Positions 62,531 to 64,000 of a DNA stretch of 64,000 nucleotides are shown piece after piece. The position numbers and the translations under genes were made by a program. The DNA comes from Calothrix sp. PCC 7716. GTDB lineage: Bacteria > Cyanobacteriota > Cyanobacteriia > Cyanobacteriales > Nostocaceae. The stretch is from the NCBI RefSeq assembly GCF_019977735.1, contig NZ_AP025020.1, forward strand, positions 1 through 64,000, read 5' to 3'. Position 1 is the stretch's first letter. The number at the start of each line of letters is the position of its first letter. The notes beneath the pieces were generated by a model. The model did no database searches and was not told the DNA's origin. It worked only from the letters and a program-made list of their open reading frames with translations.

Positions 62531-63526
62531 ATGCTGAGTACTGCTCAACAATTTGTTAAGGAGTATATAGGCGCCATGTTTGAGATGTTTCCTAACTTTT
62601 GGACTCCAGTATTACCCATTGCTGAAATTGGATTTACGCCAATAGCGGTTGAATTAGCTGGTGAATTGCTGGTACTTTTTCGTAACTCAGCAAGTCAGTT
62701 TGCGGCATTATTAAATCGCTGCCCTCATCGAGGCGCCTCTCTCTCACGAGGACAAATCACAGAAGATGGTTGCCTACAATGTCCCTATCATGGTTGGCAT
62801 TTTGCTGCATCAGGCGCCTGTACTCGTGTTCCTTTTAACCAGCTTAATCAGGCTCAACTATCAAAATTGTCAGTAGTAAGTTTCCCTACAAGGGTAATAG
62901 CAGGTATCTTATGGATATTTACAGGAACAGAAAACGTGCCAGAAATACAGTTGCCGTCCAGCTTAATGGAACCAGACGAACGCTATATAATTCACCATGA
63001 AATTTGGAATGCTCATTGGACAAGAGCTATCGAAATTTCGCTGGATTATTTACATATTCCCTTTGTGCATAGAGATTCATTTGGTCGCGAGTTTAATGAC
63101 GTAGCACACAATTCGGCGCTCGCACAAATTAGCATTACTTCAACAGCAAATGGAATGACGGTCATAAATCGAATCAATACCTTACCTGCTGGGATTGAAA
63201 TTGAGTGGCGCCAGCCCAACAACGTTATTCTAAAGTTAGATTTAGATGGAATGCCACTGCGTCCTCATCTATTTGCCATTCCAATTAATGCCCAACAAAT
63301 GCGATTTATGCAGGTCGTTCTACCCAAACCTGGTATAGATATAAACAACTTTAACTTCGATGAGTTTTTTGCAGCATCCCTCGACGACCGCATCATGGTT
63401 GAGTCACAAATTGGTGAAGTACCTAACACAACTGACGAATACAACGTTCCTACAGATGAACCATCATTGCGATTCCGTCGTTGGTACTACCGTACAGTAA
63501 AAAGTGAAGTACTGCCCCAGGTTTAA
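62531..63526 (+). CDS. Rieske-type aromatic/pheophorbide oxygenase-like protein
   Basis: 331 residues. The Rieske [2Fe-2S] motif is CPHRGASLSRG...CPYHGWHF (Cys-His/Cys-His at about 64-84). The mononuclear iron motif is LDYLHIPFVHRD at about 173-184, with a downstream acidic residue. This is the oxygenase-component architecture of the vanillate demethylase/pheophorbide a oxygenase group; a reductase partner is not visible. It lies between the WYL regulator and a broken P450, suggesting an oxidative biosynthetic or detoxification pathway. Confidence 0.88.
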   Translation: MLSTAQQFVKEYIGAMFEMFPNFWTPVLPIAEIGFTPIAVELAGELLVLFRNSASQFAALLNRCPHRGASLSRGQITEDGCLQCPYHGWHFAASGACTRVPFNQLNQAQLSKLSVVSFPTRVIAGILWIFTGTENVPEIQLPSSLMEPDERYIIHHEIWNAHWTRAIEISLDYLHIPFVHRDSFGREFNDVAHNSALAQISITSTANGMTVINRINTLPAGIEIEWRQPNNVILKLDLDGMPLRPHLFAIPINAQQMRFMQVVLPKPGIDINNFNFDEFFAASLDDRIMVESQIGEVPNTTDEYNVPTDEPSLRFRRWYYRTVKSEVLPQV

Positions 63527-63585
63527 CCATTTTGCTTAAAACATATATAGTTAAAATATTATGGGATGAATGGGTTTGATTGTAT

Positions 63586-64000
63586 ATGACGAAAACTTAT
63601 CAAAGCATTACCCTCGAACAAGTTAATATTAACTTACCTACTTTTAGAGCCAATCCTTTCCCAACTTTTAAACGTTGGCGTCATAATCGACCTGTTGTAC
63701 CAGTAAAAGCCTTTGGGCAACGTGCTTGGCTTGTTACTCGTTACGATGATGTGCTTGTAACCCTTACAGATGAACGTTTTGTAAAAAATCGACGCAATGC
63801 TACTGATGGTAATAAAAAACCACCTCACATGTGGTTGCCAGGATTTGTTAAGCCGCTTGAGCGTTTGGATGCTCGACTCTGACAACCCTGACCACGGTCG
63901 TTTACGTTATGAGCGTGCATCAGGCATTTACACCACGCTTAATTGCCCAAATGCAAACTCGTATTCATTGCTTGGCACACGAACTAATTGATAAAGCCAT
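63586..64000 (+). pseudogene. Cytochrome P450 with two frameshifts, running off the window
   Basis: The first frame from the ATG 63586 encodes the P450 N-terminal region (TFRANPFPTFKRWRHNRPVV; LVTRYDDVLVTLTDERFVKN) and ends at a stop at 63882. The family continuation MLDSDNPDHGRLR is in the next frame (shift near 63861-63866). The next part, VHQAFTPRLIAQMQTRIHCL then AHELIDKA, is in the third frame (shift near 63907-63914). Both shifts are in the same direction. The heme-binding end lies outside the window. A relic of the same gene is at 59943-60004. Confidence 0.85.

Noticed and set aside
1-64000. tRNA, rRNA, group II intron or integrase signalling an integrated element
   Set aside because: None was recognised on either strand, and no attachment-site pair was seen, so a plasmid is favoured over an integrative element.

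Overview
The window looks like part of a large plasmid, or a plasmid-derived element, of a filamentous cyanobacterium. Supporting signs are a PEP-CTERM protein, a DUF2839-like MGEAKRRK start, a YafY/WYL regulator, a CPBP protease, short dispersed palindromes of the kind seen in Nostocales, and an IS load typical of these genomes. The DNA is AT-rich. The palindrome GGCGCC is scattered throughout (about 90 copies by eye), while the usual cyanobacterial HIP1 palindrome GCGATCGC was not seen. No rRNA, tRNA or CRISPR array was found.

Layout. 1-10.8 kb is accessory cargo: a 5'-truncated DUF262/HNH (GmrSD-like) protein, an LRR protein, a CPBP membrane protease, a PEP-CTERM beta-propeller, a formylglycine-generating-enzyme-like protein lacking the catalytic cysteines, and small unknowns. 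11-20.4 kb is one minus-strand maintenance operon: ParM-like actin, a small ParR-position protein, a ParA-like ATPase, a membrane protein, a PD-(D/E)XK-like nuclease and two unknown plasmid proteins. 20.7-24.9 kb (plus strand) holds a MobV relaxase fused to a primase/Toprim region, with neighbours. 25-30 kb is mixed cargo. 30-50.2 kb is a minus-strand conjugation region: VirB2-, VirB3-, VirB4-, VirB5-, VirB6-, VirB8-, VirB10- and VirB9/TraK-like proteins, a transglycosylase-like protein, the VirD4 coupling protein and accessory genes. 50.3-55.1 kb is the replication block: an XRE regulator, a winged-helix replication protein carrying an internal iteron array, a DnaB helicase and a ParB-like protein. 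55.2-64 kb is cargo with decayed genes (AAA ATPase, cytochrome P450) plus GNAT, Kelch, CPCC, cupin, WYL-regulator and Rieske oxygenase genes.

The main results come from reading across gene boundaries. Three insertion sequences with exact 9-10 bp target duplications split parM, the ParA-like gene and virB4, and in each case removing the element plus one duplication copy restores a single reading frame. A fourth element (ISL3) truncates an ATPase-like gene, and a fifth (IS630) sits just upstream of virD4. As sequenced, the element has probably lost partition and conjugation functions recently, while the replication genes look intact.

The second result is a set of five AAAAACGCC cores at exactly 22-bp spacing inside the replication-initiator reading frame (51754-51850). 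This is probably the origin of replication. Because 22 is not a multiple of three, the repeat is under DNA-level rather than protein-level constraint.
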